Shown here: positions 8,100 to 16,153 of the stretch, piece after piece
Layout of the letters: the number at the start of each line of letters is the position of its first letter
How positions within the stretch are numbered: position 1 is the first letter of the stretch
Source of the DNA: Sulfurovum sp.
GTDB lineage: Bacteria; Campylobacterota; Campylobacteria; Campylobacterales; Sulfurovaceae
Assembly: GCA_003978395.1 (NCBI GenBank)
Contig: QNZV01000074.1
Coordinates: 1-26,724 of the forward strand
Length of the DNA: 26,724 nucleotides
Direction: 5' to 3'
Notes under the pieces: generated by a model
The model's input: the letters and a program-made list of their open reading frames with translations, nothing else
Databases searched by the model: none
What the model was told of the DNA's origin: nothing
Made by a program: the position numbers and the translations under genes

Positions 8100-8925
8100 T
8101 GCAGGTATGGATGTAGATGATGTAACAGATTATATAAAAGAGCATATGGTCAAGAATGAACAGGTCAAAGTTGAGAGTGTCGAAGTAATTGATAGTCAAG
8201 CTTTAAAATCACCAAAAGGATGGGAAGTCTATTTTGTAAATATTCATGCCAATGTTAAAAAATCAAAAACAGTTATTGATAAAGTAGTTGTTCCAGAGAC
8301 TCTTTTTGTAAAAGATGGATATTTCGCACCTACATTGATTAATATGGAGACAGGAGAAGATTATAAACGAGTCTTAAAACCTAAACTTAAAGATGATATT
8401 TTTGATGCAAAACATTTAATCGCAGGAGATAAAGATGCAAAACATACAATTGTTGTTTTCTCTGACCCTCAGTGTCCATTTTGTCAAACGATAGTTCCAA
8501 AACTCTATACAGCAGCAGTTGAAAACCCAAAAACGTTTGCTTTGTACTATTATCATTTCCCTCTATTACGAATTCATCCTGTTTCAGATATTATCTCTAG
8601 AGTTATGATTACAGAGCAGATAAAAGGGAACTTTAAAAAAGTTATAGATATGTATTCGTTCAAGATTAATCCAAGAGAAGTGAATGCTACTAAAGTATTA
8701 GGAAGACTTAATAAAGAGTACAACCTTAATGTTACTGAAGACCAACTTGATACTGATGCTGTAAACAAAGAGCTTAAATTTGATAAAGAGATGTCTACAA
8801 AATCAATGGTATCAGGTACACCAACTGTTTATCTTGATGGGGTATGGGATCCAAGTAGAAAGAAATATAGAACACTCTATAATGCACCAAAAGAAGAGAC
8901 AACCCAAGCACCAGCACACCACTGA
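8044..8925 (+). CDS. Exported DsbA/DsbG-like thiol-disulfide protein
   Basis: The protein has 293 residues from the ATG at 8044. AAGGAG ends at 8037, six bases before this ATG, so I prefer it to the ATG at 8038, which touches the binding site. Residues 1-20 form a signal peptide ending LSLNA. Residues about 22-120 are a separate N-terminal domain, as in DsbC/DsbG-type dimeric proteins. The thioredoxin fold has the redox motif CPFC (144-147) after VVFSDPQ and a cis-proline loop GTPTVYLDG (Pro260). It should exchange or isomerise disulfides in the periplasm and could receive electrons from the DsbD encoded at 14366. The last residues (QAPAHH) are unusual. The gene start overlaps fxsA by 56 bases. 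Confidence 0.88.
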   Translation: MSLMSKLLSLAALSTLSLNAGMDVDDVTDYIKEHMVKNEQVKVESVEVIDSQALKSPKGWEVYFVNIHANVKKSKTVIDKVVVPETLFVKDGYFAPTLINMETGEDYKRVLKPKLKDDIFDAKHLIAGDKDAKHTIVVFSDPQCPFCQTIVPKLYTAAVENPKTFALYYYHFPLLRIHPVSDIISRVMITEQIKGNFKKVIDMYSFKINPREVNATKVLGRLNKEYNLNVTEDQLDTDAVNKELKFDKEMSTKSMVSGTPTVYLDGVWDPSRKKYRTLYNAPKEETTQAPAHH

Positions 8926-8939
8926 ACGACAGGCATCAT

Positions 8940-8958
8940 AAACTCGATAAAAGAGTTT
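8940..8958 (+). terminator. Possible terminator after the dsb-like gene
   Basis: AAACTC (8940-8945) pairs with GAGTTT (8953-8958) around a 7-base loop, and T residues continue to 8961. Outer bases CATCA and TGATG can extend the stem with a small bulge. The stem is weak, so some transcription may continue into hemC 39 bases later. Confidence 0.45.
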
Positions 8959-8996
8959 TTTGATGACATATTTTAAAAGTATAAAGAGAGATTTTT

Positions 8997-9956
8997 TTGA
9001 ATAAATTAGTTATAGCAACCAGAGCTAGTGACCTTGCCTTATGGCAAGCTTATCATGTAAAAGATAGAATAGAAGAGGCATTTCCAAATATAACAGTAGA
9101 ATTGAATAAGATTACCTCAAAAGGAGATAAAATCTTAGATAAGCCTCTTGCCTTAATAGGTGGGAAAGGACACTTTACCAAAGAGTTAGAGGATGAGATG
9201 TTGGCAGGAAATGCTGATATTGCTGTTCACTCTTTGAAAGATGTACCTACTTATATGCCAGAGGGGTTAGAGTTGGCAGCGATTACAGAGCGTCAAGATC
9301 AGTCGGATGTTTTCTTATCGCATAAGTATGCTTCTTTTCATGATTTACCCAAAGGTTCGGTAGTTGGTACAACAAGTTTACGAAGAAGAATGCAACTCTT
9401 GTCTGTTCGTCCAGATTTAGAAGTAAAAGATTTACGAGGAAATGTAAATACACGGCTTAGAAAACTAAAAGAGGGTCAATACGATGCAATTATTTTGGCA
9501 TATATTGGTTTAGATAGATTGGATTTACTCAAAGATATTCCTTTTACTGAAAAGCTTCCTCTCTCTATAATGATTCCTCCTATGGGACAAGCATCGCTAG
9601 GGATTCAGATTGTCTCTGCTAATGATAAAATTCGTGAAATTGTTAGAATTTTGAATGATGAAGATACCTTTTTATGTGTAAAATTAGAGCGTGATTTTGT
9701 AGAAGCTATTGGTGCAGGTTGTTCTGCTCCTGTGGCTGTAAACGTAACCATAGAAAATGATATTGTTACTATAAAATCAATGATTGGTTACCCCGATGGT
9801 TCTCATATTCTCGAAGAGAAAATTGGTGCATCGCGTACCTCTTGTCAAAGTCTTGGTCTGTTATTGGCAAAACGAATGATGGACAGAGGTGCTTCAAAAA
9901 TTCTCTCTAAAGCCGAAAAAATGGCGTTTAAAGAAGAGATGCCTCAACGTATATAA
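8997..9956 (+). CDS. hemC: Porphobilinogen deaminase (hydroxymethylbilane synthase)
   Basis: HemC joins four porphobilinogen units into hydroxymethylbilane in haem synthesis. The protein has 319 residues, the usual length. It shows the substrate-binding HSLKDVP (78-84, with Asp82), TSLRRR (126-131), LRGNVNTRLRKL (146-157) and the loop GAGCSAPVAV, in which Cys242 carries the dipyrromethane cofactor. The start is TTG with AAAGAGAG six bases upstream. In other Campylobacterota hemC lies next to proS and hemA; here fxsA and a dsb-like gene are placed between proS and hemC, and hemA is not in this window. A clear terminator follows at once. Confidence 0.97.
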   Translation: MNKLVIATRASDLALWQAYHVKDRIEEAFPNITVELNKITSKGDKILDKPLALIGGKGHFTKELEDEMLAGNADIAVHSLKDVPTYMPEGLELAAITERQDQSDVFLSHKYASFHDLPKGSVVGTTSLRRRMQLLSVRPDLEVKDLRGNVNTRLRKLKEGQYDAIILAYIGLDRLDLLKDIPFTEKLPLSIMIPPMGQASLGIQIVSANDKIREIVRILNDEDTFLCVKLERDFVEAIGAGCSAPVAVNVTIENDIVTIKSMIGYPDGSHILEEKIGASRTSCQSLGLLLAKRMMDRGASKILSKAEKMAFKEEMPQRI

Positions 9957-9982
9957 ATAGTCTTTTGGCTATTTATTTTTTA
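9953..9982 (+). terminator. Intrinsic terminator of hemC
   Basis: ATAAATAG (9953-9960) pairs perfectly with CTATTTAT (9969-9976) around an 8-base loop, followed by a run of T. The stem starts inside the hemC stop codon. Confidence 0.7.
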
Positions 9983-10020
9983 TAATTTTTTTAGTTATGC
10001 CAAAAAAAGATACTTTTTTC

Positions 10021-10026
10021 TATAAT
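10021..10026 (+). promoter_or_regulatory. Probable -10 box for the desaturase gene
   Basis: TATAAT at 10021-10026 follows a T-rich stretch (TACTTTTTTC). Transcription from about 10033 would give a leader of about 75 bases before the ATG at 10108. This leader contains the inverted repeat at 10073-10094. Confidence 0.5.
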
Positions 10027-10072
10027 GTAAGCTAGAGAAGAGTAATAGTTTTATAAATTCAGCATATGATGG

Positions 10073-10094
10073 TTATAATTAATACTAATTATAA
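10073..10094. promoter_or_regulatory. Perfect 9-bp inverted repeat before the desaturase ribosome binding site
   Basis: TTATAATTA (10073-10081) and TAATTATAA (10086-10094) are exact reverse complements separated by ATAC. The repeat runs up to the AAAGG binding site of the desaturase gene. As RNA it would be a leader hairpin touching the ribosome binding site; as DNA it resembles AT-rich boxes bound by Fur/PerR-family repressors. Which of these applies cannot be told from sequence. Confidence 0.45.
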
Positions 10095-10107
10095 AAAAGG
10101 TGGAAAC

Positions 10108-11076
10108 ATGATTAAAACTCCCTATCCAGATAATTTTGATGAGTTAAGAGCAGAGGTTCGAGCAGCAGGTTTGCTTGATAGAGTACCTGTAAGAGGGTCT
10201 ATAGAGATGATTGGGGTACTTGTTGCGATTACTTTAGCACTAACAACAGCTCCTCTTTGGAATCCTATTTTATTAGGTCTTTTTATGACGGTTATCTTTA
10301 CCCGTGCTGTTTTTATCTCTCATGATGTTCTCCACACACAATACTTCAAGAGTAAAAAGCTCTCCTTTAAACTCTCCTATCCCTTTTCGGCAATTATCTT
10401 AAGTAACTCCTCTTCTTGGTGGGATTATAAACATAATGTGAATCATCATACTTACTGTAATATTATAGAAAAAGATGAAGATATTCGAGCATTAGATGGT
10501 ACCTTTACCAATGATAAGTATCGTGGGAATAGTGAATTTATCAAAAAGTATAAACATATTATCTTTTGGGGGTCAATGTTTTTTATGAATTTTGCCTTTA
10601 TTGCTCAATCTTATGCTTTTGTTTTACGTAGAAAGCTTTATGGAGAGTTCGCATTAATGTTGCTTCACTGGCCATTGATTTGGGGAACACTTTTTTATAC
10701 CTTGCCTTTTACAGATGCTTTGACGGTATTTTTGGTACTTAACTTTACGGTGTCTCCTTGGTTGGCATTTGGGTTTATTACCAACCACTTAGGTTGTGAA
10801 ACATTTGAAGAAGAAGAGGGGAAAAAACTCTCATGGATGGAGCTACAGATGAGAGGAAGTCGTTCTCTAAGTGGTGGTTCATTGGTTCATTGGTTCTATG
10901 GAGGTTTAAATACCCAAATAGAGCATCATCTCTTTCCTAAAGCACCACGTTTTAACTTATTAAAAGTTCAAAAGATGACCAAAGATTTTGCTAAAAAGCA
11001 TAATATATTTTATTTTGAAACAACACCCATTGAGGCATACGTTCAGATAAATAATGGATTAAAAGCGTATAAATAG
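10108..11076 (+). CDS. Membrane-bound fatty acid desaturase
   Basis: The protein has 322 residues from the ATG at 10108, which has AAGGTGG five bases upstream; an earlier ATG at 10066 lacks a binding site and would run through the inverted repeat. The three histidine clusters of di-iron acyl desaturases are present: HDVLH (72-76), HNVNHH (109-114) and QIEHH (270-274), plus the conserved TNH (225-227). Hydrophobic segments lie at about 32-70, 92-104, 150-172 and 185-225. There is no fused cytochrome b5 domain, so it must use a separate electron donor. It should put a double bond into membrane acyl chains with oxygen, which helps adaptation to cold. Position specificity cannot be read. It has its own promoter and terminator, so it is a single-gene unit. 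Confidence 0.93.
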   Translation: MIKTPYPDNFDELRAEVRAAGLLDRVPVRGSIEMIGVLVAITLALTTAPLWNPILLGLFMTVIFTRAVFISHDVLHTQYFKSKKLSFKLSYPFSAIILSNSSSWWDYKHNVNHHTYCNIIEKDEDIRALDGTFTNDKYRGNSEFIKKYKHIIFWGSMFFMNFAFIAQSYAFVLRRKLYGEFALMLLHWPLIWGTLFYTLPFTDALTVFLVLNFTVSPWLAFGFITNHLGCETFEEEEGKKLSWMELQMRGSRSLSGGSLVHWFYGGLNTQIEHHLFPKAPRFNLLKVQKMTKDFAKKHNIFYFETTPIEAYVQINNGLKAYK

Positions 11077-11088
11077 CTTTTAATTTCA
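11058..11088 (+). terminator. Probable terminator of the desaturase gene
   Basis: ATTAAAAGC (11058-11066) pairs perfectly with GCTTTTAAT (11076-11084) around a 9-base loop that contains most of the stop codon. Only a short T-rich stretch follows. Confidence 0.5.
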
Positions 11089-11098
11089 CAATTCTTCT

Positions 11099-11128
11099 AT
11101 TTAGTGTGGATATACTTTATCACTAAAT
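11099..11128 (+). promoter_or_regulatory. Promoter framed by an 8-bp inverted repeat, before the M15 peptidase gene
   Basis: ATTTAGTG (11099-11106) and CACTAAAT (11121-11128) are exact reverse complements. The 14 bases between them contain TATACT (11111-11116), a good -10 box 25 bases before the ATG. AAGGA (11131-11135) follows directly. The arms are probably an operator around the promoter rather than an RNA hairpin, as transcription would start near the right arm. Confidence 0.45.
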
Positions 11129-11140
11129 ACAAGGATTTCT

Positions 11141-11788
11141 ATGAAAAAAACACTTCTATTTCTTTCAACTATTTTTACAACCTCTCTGGTTGCTCAATTT
11201 AATGCAAATATTTCAGAGATTACCCCAGATATTAAAGAGCGAATGATAGATGGAAACTCATGGCGACAAGGCTGTCCTGTCTCTTTGAATAATCTGCGTT
11301 ATCTTCAGATGTCATACCTAGATTTTAATGGTCAAACGCAAATGGGAGAGATGATTGTACATAAAAGTATTGCTAGTAATACAGTTTATATTTTTGAAAA
11401 TTTGTACCATATGAATTATGCTATTGATAAGATGCAATTGGTTTCAGACTACAATGGAAATGATTGGCAATCTATAGAGAATGATAATACTTCGGCATTT
11501 AACTGTCGCCCCGTTTCAGGAAAAAAGAAAAAATGGTCAAAACATGCTTATGGAAAAGCGATAGATATTAATCCTATTGCTAATCCTTATATCTCAAAAA
11601 CAGGGCATATCTCTCATAAAGCTTCATATAAATATAGAAAGAGAAGACATTTAGATATTAATAATTTTGCTGATAGAGCGTTACTTCTAGCCTCTGACCC
11701 AGCAACCAAAGTATTTAAAAAAAATGGTTGGAGTTGGGGTGGAGAGTGGAGAAGTATGAAAGATTATCAACATTTTTTTATGAAATAG
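11141..11788 (+). CDS. Exported M15 family peptidase (D-alanyl-D-alanine carboxypeptidase-like)
   Basis: The protein has 215 residues with a signal peptide (1-18, ending SLVA). It has the zinc ligands of M15 peptidases: His135 and Asp142 in SKHAYGKAID and His211 in DYQHFF, with Glu202 (GGEW) as likely catalytic base. Members of this group cut D-Ala-D-Ala or peptide cross-bridges in peptidoglycan. Cys45 and Cys122 may form a disulfide in the periplasm. AAGGA lies five bases before the ATG. It is a single-gene unit, convergent with the lipoprotein gene whose stop codon is two bases away. Exact bond specificity is not clear. Confidence 0.87.
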   Translation: MKKTLLFLSTIFTTSLVAQFNANISEITPDIKERMIDGNSWRQGCPVSLNNLRYLQMSYLDFNGQTQMGEMIVHKSIASNTVYIFENLYHMNYAIDKMQLVSDYNGNDWQSIENDNTSAFNCRPVSGKKKKWSKHAYGKAIDINPIANPYISKTGHISHKASYKYRKRRHLDINNFADRALLLASDPATKVFKKNGWSWGGEWRSMKDYQHFFMK

Positions 11789-11790
11789 CC

Positions 11791-12453
11791 TTATATTTTA
11801 TTTAAAATATCATACGGAAGGAATCTGGGGTAGTAAAGTTCTCTATAGGTTGGATTATCCCCTACAAATTTCCAACCATTAGAGTTCTCTTTAATGGCTA
11901 GTAACTTTTCATTTTTTATAATCGTTACTACTCTTGTTTGAATATCAACATGAATGTTTTTTCGTCCATATTTTCTAGCTAAAATACTGTAAAGAGTATT
12001 TAAACTAAGCTCAGTATCGTATAAACGGTTGTTTTTTAAATACAATTTAATGGTTGATGTATAGCCCACTTTTGCGAATTTTCCCTCTGAAAAAGTGTTA
12101 ACTTTATCTACTTTAGTAATTTTGGTAGTAAAATGAACTATATCAATATTTGATGAGTTTGTCATGGTAAGAATTTGATTTTTGTAGACATTTTTACTAA
12201 AGAGTGTAAAAAATTTAGGATAGGTCATAGAGATGATATTATCAGCATTTAGAGATTCTAGTTGATTCAGATAGAGTTCAAATGCTTTATAAAGCTCTGT
12301 ACTCTTCTCAGTATCTTCGGTCGTAGTAGTCGGTTCGGGCAGATTTTTTTTTGGAATTTCTTCAGTTGTTTGCTCTTGTTTTGGGGGAGTTTTATTGGAA
12401 AAACACCCTGTAAAGAGGAGTAAAATTGATAAAAGTACAATAGAGTATCTCAT
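11791..12453 (-). CDS. Predicted lipoprotein of unknown function
   Basis: The product has 220 residues. It starts with a lipoprotein signal whose lipobox is LFTGC (Cys17). Residues about 20-50 are a flexible linker rich in Pro, Thr, Glu and Lys. Residues about 55-160 are alpha-beta and could be an NTF2-like fold (FELYLNQLESLNADNIISM, then several beta strands), which I infer only from the pattern. The ATG directly follows the TAG of the DUF255 gene, so the two are co-transcribed and probably coupled. The last codons overlap an AT-only inverted repeat (11793-11810). No family recognised with certainty. Confidence 0.75.
   Translation of the reverse strand: MRYSIVLLSILLLFTGCFSNKTPPKQEQTTEEIPKKNLPEPTTTTEDTEKSTELYKAFELYLNQLESLNADNIISMTYPKFFTLFSKNVYKNQILTMTNSSNIDIVHFTTKITKVDKVNTFSEGKFAKVGYTSTIKLYLKNNRLYDTELSLNTLYSILARKYGRKNIHVDIQTRVVTIIKNEKLLAIKENSNGWKFVGDNPTYRELYYPRFLPYDILNKI
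11793..11810. terminator. AT-only inverted repeat between convergent genes
   Basis: ATATTTTA and TAAAATAT are exact reverse complements with a TT spacer. It lies just after the M15 stop codon and within the last codons of the lipoprotein gene. It may act as a weak two-way terminator, but a stem with no G or C is doubtful. Confidence 0.25.
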
Positions 12454-14145
12454 CTATCTATACTCATCAAACAGTTTAATATCTTCAAAATTTCTCTCTG
12501 TTGCAAAAGATGAATATGAATTACAGAGTGAAATAGTCTCATCCAAAGTTGTCTTGAACAGTATAAATGGATAACCCATAGAAGCCCTTTTATGAATGGA
12601 TTTTTTTAATACTGTTTCATTTGACTTTATGATTATATCATCTTTTAAGTATCGCAGAAGAAGTTGTGTTAAGCTAGGAGAAGAGAGAGGCTGTCTCATA
12701 AGGTTATAGGAGTTTAATTCCAAGGTTTTGAATACAAATTTTTTATAGTTTGTGTCAACCAGTGAAGAGATGCTCATGAGTAAAGAGCTAGCAATAGAGA
12801 GGGAAGAGGGGTAGTTAGAGTCAAATATCTCCTCTTCTACACTAAATGAACCGTTTGAAAAAATCCATTTTCCATGTTTGTAAAATTTTTCTATAACTAT
12901 ATTTGCAAAGTGTGTTGCTTTAATTAAGTAAGATTCATCAAGCGTACTTTGGTAGGCTGTGATAAATGTCTCTCCCAAATAGGCATAATCCTCTAAAAAA
13001 GCATTAATTTTTGGTTGAACACCTATTACTGTAGAGTGATAGAGTGTATCATTGATATAGAGTGTAGAGAGCAGTGATTCTAATGATTCTATGGCAATAT
13101 TTTGATATTTTTTATCAAGGGTTGAGGCGATAAAAAGTGTTGAAATTATCATACTGTTCCATGAGGTAATAATACTCTTATCTGTATCTCTATTTTGATA
13201 GTTTTTACTAAAAAATAGTTTAGATTCAGACATTTTATCGAGTATAAAATCTATGCTCTCAAAGGCAACTTTTTTGTACTCTTTCTTCTCTGTTATTTGA
13301 TAGGCACGAAGATACAGTTTAGCAAGAAGAGCATTATCATAGATGGTTTTTAATGGGTATGGATTTTGCCAATTACTCTCTTGGCTATAGCTGTAAAATC
13401 CACCCTCTTTAGAGTCGTACAATCCACCTTGATACATTGCATCCAAGGAGAGGAGAACTGCATCTAAAAATGGTTGTTCCTTTGTAAGTTCATAACTATC
13501 CAAAAGAAGTTCCAAGGTTGATGTATTTGGAAATTTAGTAGAAGCTCCAAATCCTCCATTCTCTTTGTCTAAAAGCTCTTGCATATGAAGTTTAATTGTT
13601 TTGAGAATAGTTATATTTAGTTTTGTTGCTTCTATTTTTTCAAATTTTGGAATAATGTTTTCTATTACCTCTTGACCTTTTTTTACCAGTGTTTCATGGT
13701 CTGTAATGTATTTATTTGAGACAACACGTAGAAGAGATTCAAACCCCAATAACTCTTTTTGTGCCTTAGGAGCAATGTATGAAGCTACATAAAAAGGTTC
13801 TAAATTTTCTGTCATAAACACAGACAAAGGAAAACCTGCTGTAGAACGGTTCATTAGTTTATGAACACGTTGGTAATATTTACTCAATTCTGGATGCTCT
13901 TGGCTATCTACTTTTATAGCAATAAAACGCTCATTTAAAAGCTCTGCAATAGGCTTGGTAGAGAAGGATTCTTCATCCATTCGTGAACACCAATGAGAAT
14001 AAGAGTGTCCAATAGAGAGAAAAATAGCTTTATTCTCCTCTTTAGCTTTTTTAAAAGTTTTTTCTTCCCAAGAGTACCAATTAATAGGGCTATTTTTATA
14101 ACTTTTTAAGTAGGGAGAGTTTTCAAATTCTAAATAATTTGACAT
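12454..14145 (-). CDS. DUF255 (YyaL-type) thioredoxin-domain protein with altered CxxC
   Basis: The protein has 563 residues from the ATG at 14145, eight bases after AAGGA. A TTG at 14151 is too close to the binding site. No signal peptide, so probably cytoplasmic. The N-terminal thioredoxin-like domain (1-130) matches the family line: SPYLKSYKNSPINWYSW, then IFLSIGHSYSHWC and EESF. The family normally has CHWC; here it is SHWC (Ser50, Cys53), so the first cysteine is lost. The usual GGWP is AGFP (103-106) and keeps the Pro. An all-helical barrel of the six-hairpin glycosidase type follows (about 180-500, with GGFGASTKFPNTSTLELLL). The function of this family is not established. At 563 residues it is somewhat shorter than many members. 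A lipoprotein gene follows without a gap. Confidence 0.88.
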   Translation of the reverse strand: MSNYLEFENSPYLKSYKNSPINWYSWEEKTFKKAKEENKAIFLSIGHSYSHWCSRMDEESFSTKPIAELLNERFIAIKVDSQEHPELSKYYQRVHKLMNRSTAGFPLSVFMTENLEPFYVASYIAPKAQKELLGFESLLRVVSNKYITDHETLVKKGQEVIENIIPKFEKIEATKLNITILKTIKLHMQELLDKENGGFGASTKFPNTSTLELLLDSYELTKEQPFLDAVLLSLDAMYQGGLYDSKEGGFYSYSQESNWQNPYPLKTIYDNALLAKLYLRAYQITEKKEYKKVAFESIDFILDKMSESKLFFSKNYQNRDTDKSIITSWNSMIISTLFIASTLDKKYQNIAIESLESLLSTLYINDTLYHSTVIGVQPKINAFLEDYAYLGETFITAYQSTLDESYLIKATHFANIVIEKFYKHGKWIFSNGSFSVEEEIFDSNYPSSLSIASSLLMSISSLVDTNYKKFVFKTLELNSYNLMRQPLSSPSLTQLLLRYLKDDIIIKSNETVLKKSIHKRASMGYPFILFKTTLDETISLCNSYSSFATERNFEDIKLFDEYR

Positions 14146-14286
14146 AGTCAATTTCCTTTTTTTATATATATTAACGATAATTACTAATAGTAATAAATAA
14201 TATTTAATATTTTATATAATATTCTATATTAATAGTAAATTTTTTTTCTAAACTATTAATGATTTTATGCTTTCTTTGATATAGTA

Positions 14287-14320
14287 CTACACGCATAATA
14301 CACGTGATGTAGACTATAAT
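14287..14320 (+). promoter_or_regulatory. Probable dsbD promoter with an imperfect inverted repeat
   Basis: TATAAT at 14315-14320 stands 46 bases before the dsbD ATG. Just upstream, CTACACG (14287-14293) is matched by CGTGATGTAG (14303-14312), an imperfect inverted repeat with a 3-base bulge; CACGTG is contained in it. It could be an operator. The rest of the interval 14146-14365 is almost pure A and T and shows nothing I can name. Confidence 0.45.
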
Positions 14321-14365
14321 TATTTTAATATAATTATTTTTACATTAAAAAGGGATAAAAGAAGA

Positions 14366-16153
14366 ATGAAGTTACTAAAATTACTTTTACTTGTTACCAT
14401 ATTTTTAAATGCTGATTTTTCTTCAGCAAAATCAGCATTTCCTCATGCCAAGGAGACCTTTATACCTGCTTCAGAAGCTTTTAAAGTCTCAGCAATTCAA
14501 GATGGCGATACGATTACGGCAAAAATAATATTAGCAGATAAAGTTCATATTACAGCAGATACTCTCAAATTTTTAATTGTTAAACCTGAAAAAATTGAAC
14601 TCTCTGTAAAGAAACCTATACCACATGAGGTTGATGGAGATAAAGTCTATGAAAAAGAGATTTCTGTAGATATTCCACTCTCCTTGATTGCTTCTAAGGT
14701 CGTTGGAGAATTTACATTATCTATTCAATTTTCTGGTTGTTCAGATAAAGGAATTTGTTATAATCCACAAGAGCGAGAGTTTGTTTTAGCAGGAGACCCA
14801 AATGCAAAAATAGGTTTCTTTGATAAATTATCAGATGCTATAGCTTCTGCTAATCCAAATGCGATTATGGAAATTATTAAAAGTGAAAGTGCCTTTTTCG
14901 TTATTTTCTTATTTTTAATTCTTGGACTATTGTTGGCTTTAACTCCATGTATCTTCCCAATGATTCCAATTCTCTCATCAATTATTGTCTCTCAGCAAAC
15001 AAGTGGAGAAAAACCAAGTGCCTCTAAAGGTTTCTTTATCTCTTTGGTGTATGTCCTCTCTATGGCTATTACTTATACTATAGTTGGAGTAATTTCAGGA
15101 CTTTTAGGTGCTGATATTCAATCTGCTTTACAAAATCCATGGGTACTTACAGGCTTTGCTGTTATGTTTTTTGCTTTGGCTATTTCACTTTTTGGATACT
15201 TCGAGATGCAGTTACCTTCTAAATGGCAGAGTAAAATTAACTCGGTGAGTGATAATGCACAAGGATCTGGTATTATAGGAACAGTAATCATGGGCTTCTT
15301 GTCAGCCTTTATCATTGGACCTTGTGTTGCACCACCTTTGGCAGGAGCTGTTATTTTCATCTCTCAAACAGGAGATGCTCTTTTAGGAGGAGTTGCTCTG
15401 TTTGCTATGAGTATGGGTATGGGACTTCCTCTTTTATTGGTGGGAGCAGGAGCAGGTAAATTTATGCCAAGACCTGGTGGTTGGATGACAACCGTATCAC
15501 AAACTTTTGGTGTGGTTATGTTGGCTCTTTCTATCTTTATGTTAGGGAAAGTAGTTTATCCTGGAATTACCATGTTCTTGTGGTCTATCCTCTTTATGGG
15601 AACAGCTCTTTACATGGGTGTATTTGATAACTCCTCTACACGTAGTGGTATCAAGAAAATGATTCAACTTTTAGCCTTTGTTTCTCTTCTTTATGGAGCA
15701 TCTCTTTTTGTTGGTCTATTGAGTGGTTCACGTTCAGTATTGCATCCTTTTAGTTCATTTTCCTCAGGAGTAAATATCTCAAAAGCTACTACTCATACTG
15801 AGCATGTAGCAAAAAGTGGTTATACTATTGCTAAACTCCAAAAAGAGGTAGAATCATCAAATAAACTTGTGATTGTAGACTTTCGTAAAAAATCATGTGC
15901 TTCTTGTGATGAGTTAGAATCCTTTACCTTTCCAAATCCTAAGGTTGTAGAAGAGTTAAAACGATTTACATTTATCACGGTTGATGTAACAGATAATACA
16001 GATGATGAAAAAGCATTAATGAAAAAATATAGTGCTTTTGGAACACCAAGTATTATCTTTTTTGATAAAAATAATACACTCCTTCCAACTAAAATGATTT
16101 CAGGTTTTGTTAAAGCTGATAAATTTCTTAATCACTTAAAGAGTATTAATTGA
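14366..16153 (+). CDS. dsbD: Thiol:disulfide interchange protein DsbD
   Basis: DsbD moves electrons from cytoplasmic thioredoxin across the inner membrane to periplasmic disulfide proteins. All three parts are present in 595 residues. After a signal peptide (1-16 or to about 21), the alpha domain has Cys125 and Cys131 (SGCSDKGICY). The membrane domain (about 174-455) has its two redox cysteines, Cys195 (LTPCIFPM) and Cys320 (GPCVAPP). The C-terminal thioredoxin-like gamma domain has CASC (511-514) and a cis-proline at 561 (GTPS). Length is that of full DsbD, not the short CcdA. A likely partner is the DsbA/G-like protein encoded at 8044. The stop overlaps the TTG start of the next gene by four bases. 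Confidence 0.96.
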   Translation: MKLLKLLLLVTIFLNADFSSAKSAFPHAKETFIPASEAFKVSAIQDGDTITAKIILADKVHITADTLKFLIVKPEKIELSVKKPIPHEVDGDKVYEKEISVDIPLSLIASKVVGEFTLSIQFSGCSDKGICYNPQEREFVLAGDPNAKIGFFDKLSDAIASANPNAIMEIIKSESAFFVIFLFLILGLLLALTPCIFPMIPILSSIIVSQQTSGEKPSASKGFFISLVYVLSMAITYTIVGVISGLLGADIQSALQNPWVLTGFAVMFFALAISLFGYFEMQLPSKWQSKINSVSDNAQGSGIIGTVIMGFLSAFIIGPCVAPPLAGAVIFISQTGDALLGGVALFAMSMGMGLPLLLVGAGAGKFMPRPGGWMTTVSQTFGVVMLALSIFMLGKVVYPGITMFLWSILFMGTALYMGVFDNSSTRSGIKKMIQLLAFVSLLYGASLFVGLLSGSRSVLHPFSSFSSGVNISKATTHTEHVAKSGYTIAKLQKEVESSNKLVIVDFRKKSCASCDELESFTFPNPKVVEELKRFTFITVDVTDNTDDEKALMKKYSAFGTPSIIFFDKNNTLLPTKMISGFVKADKFLNHLKSIN

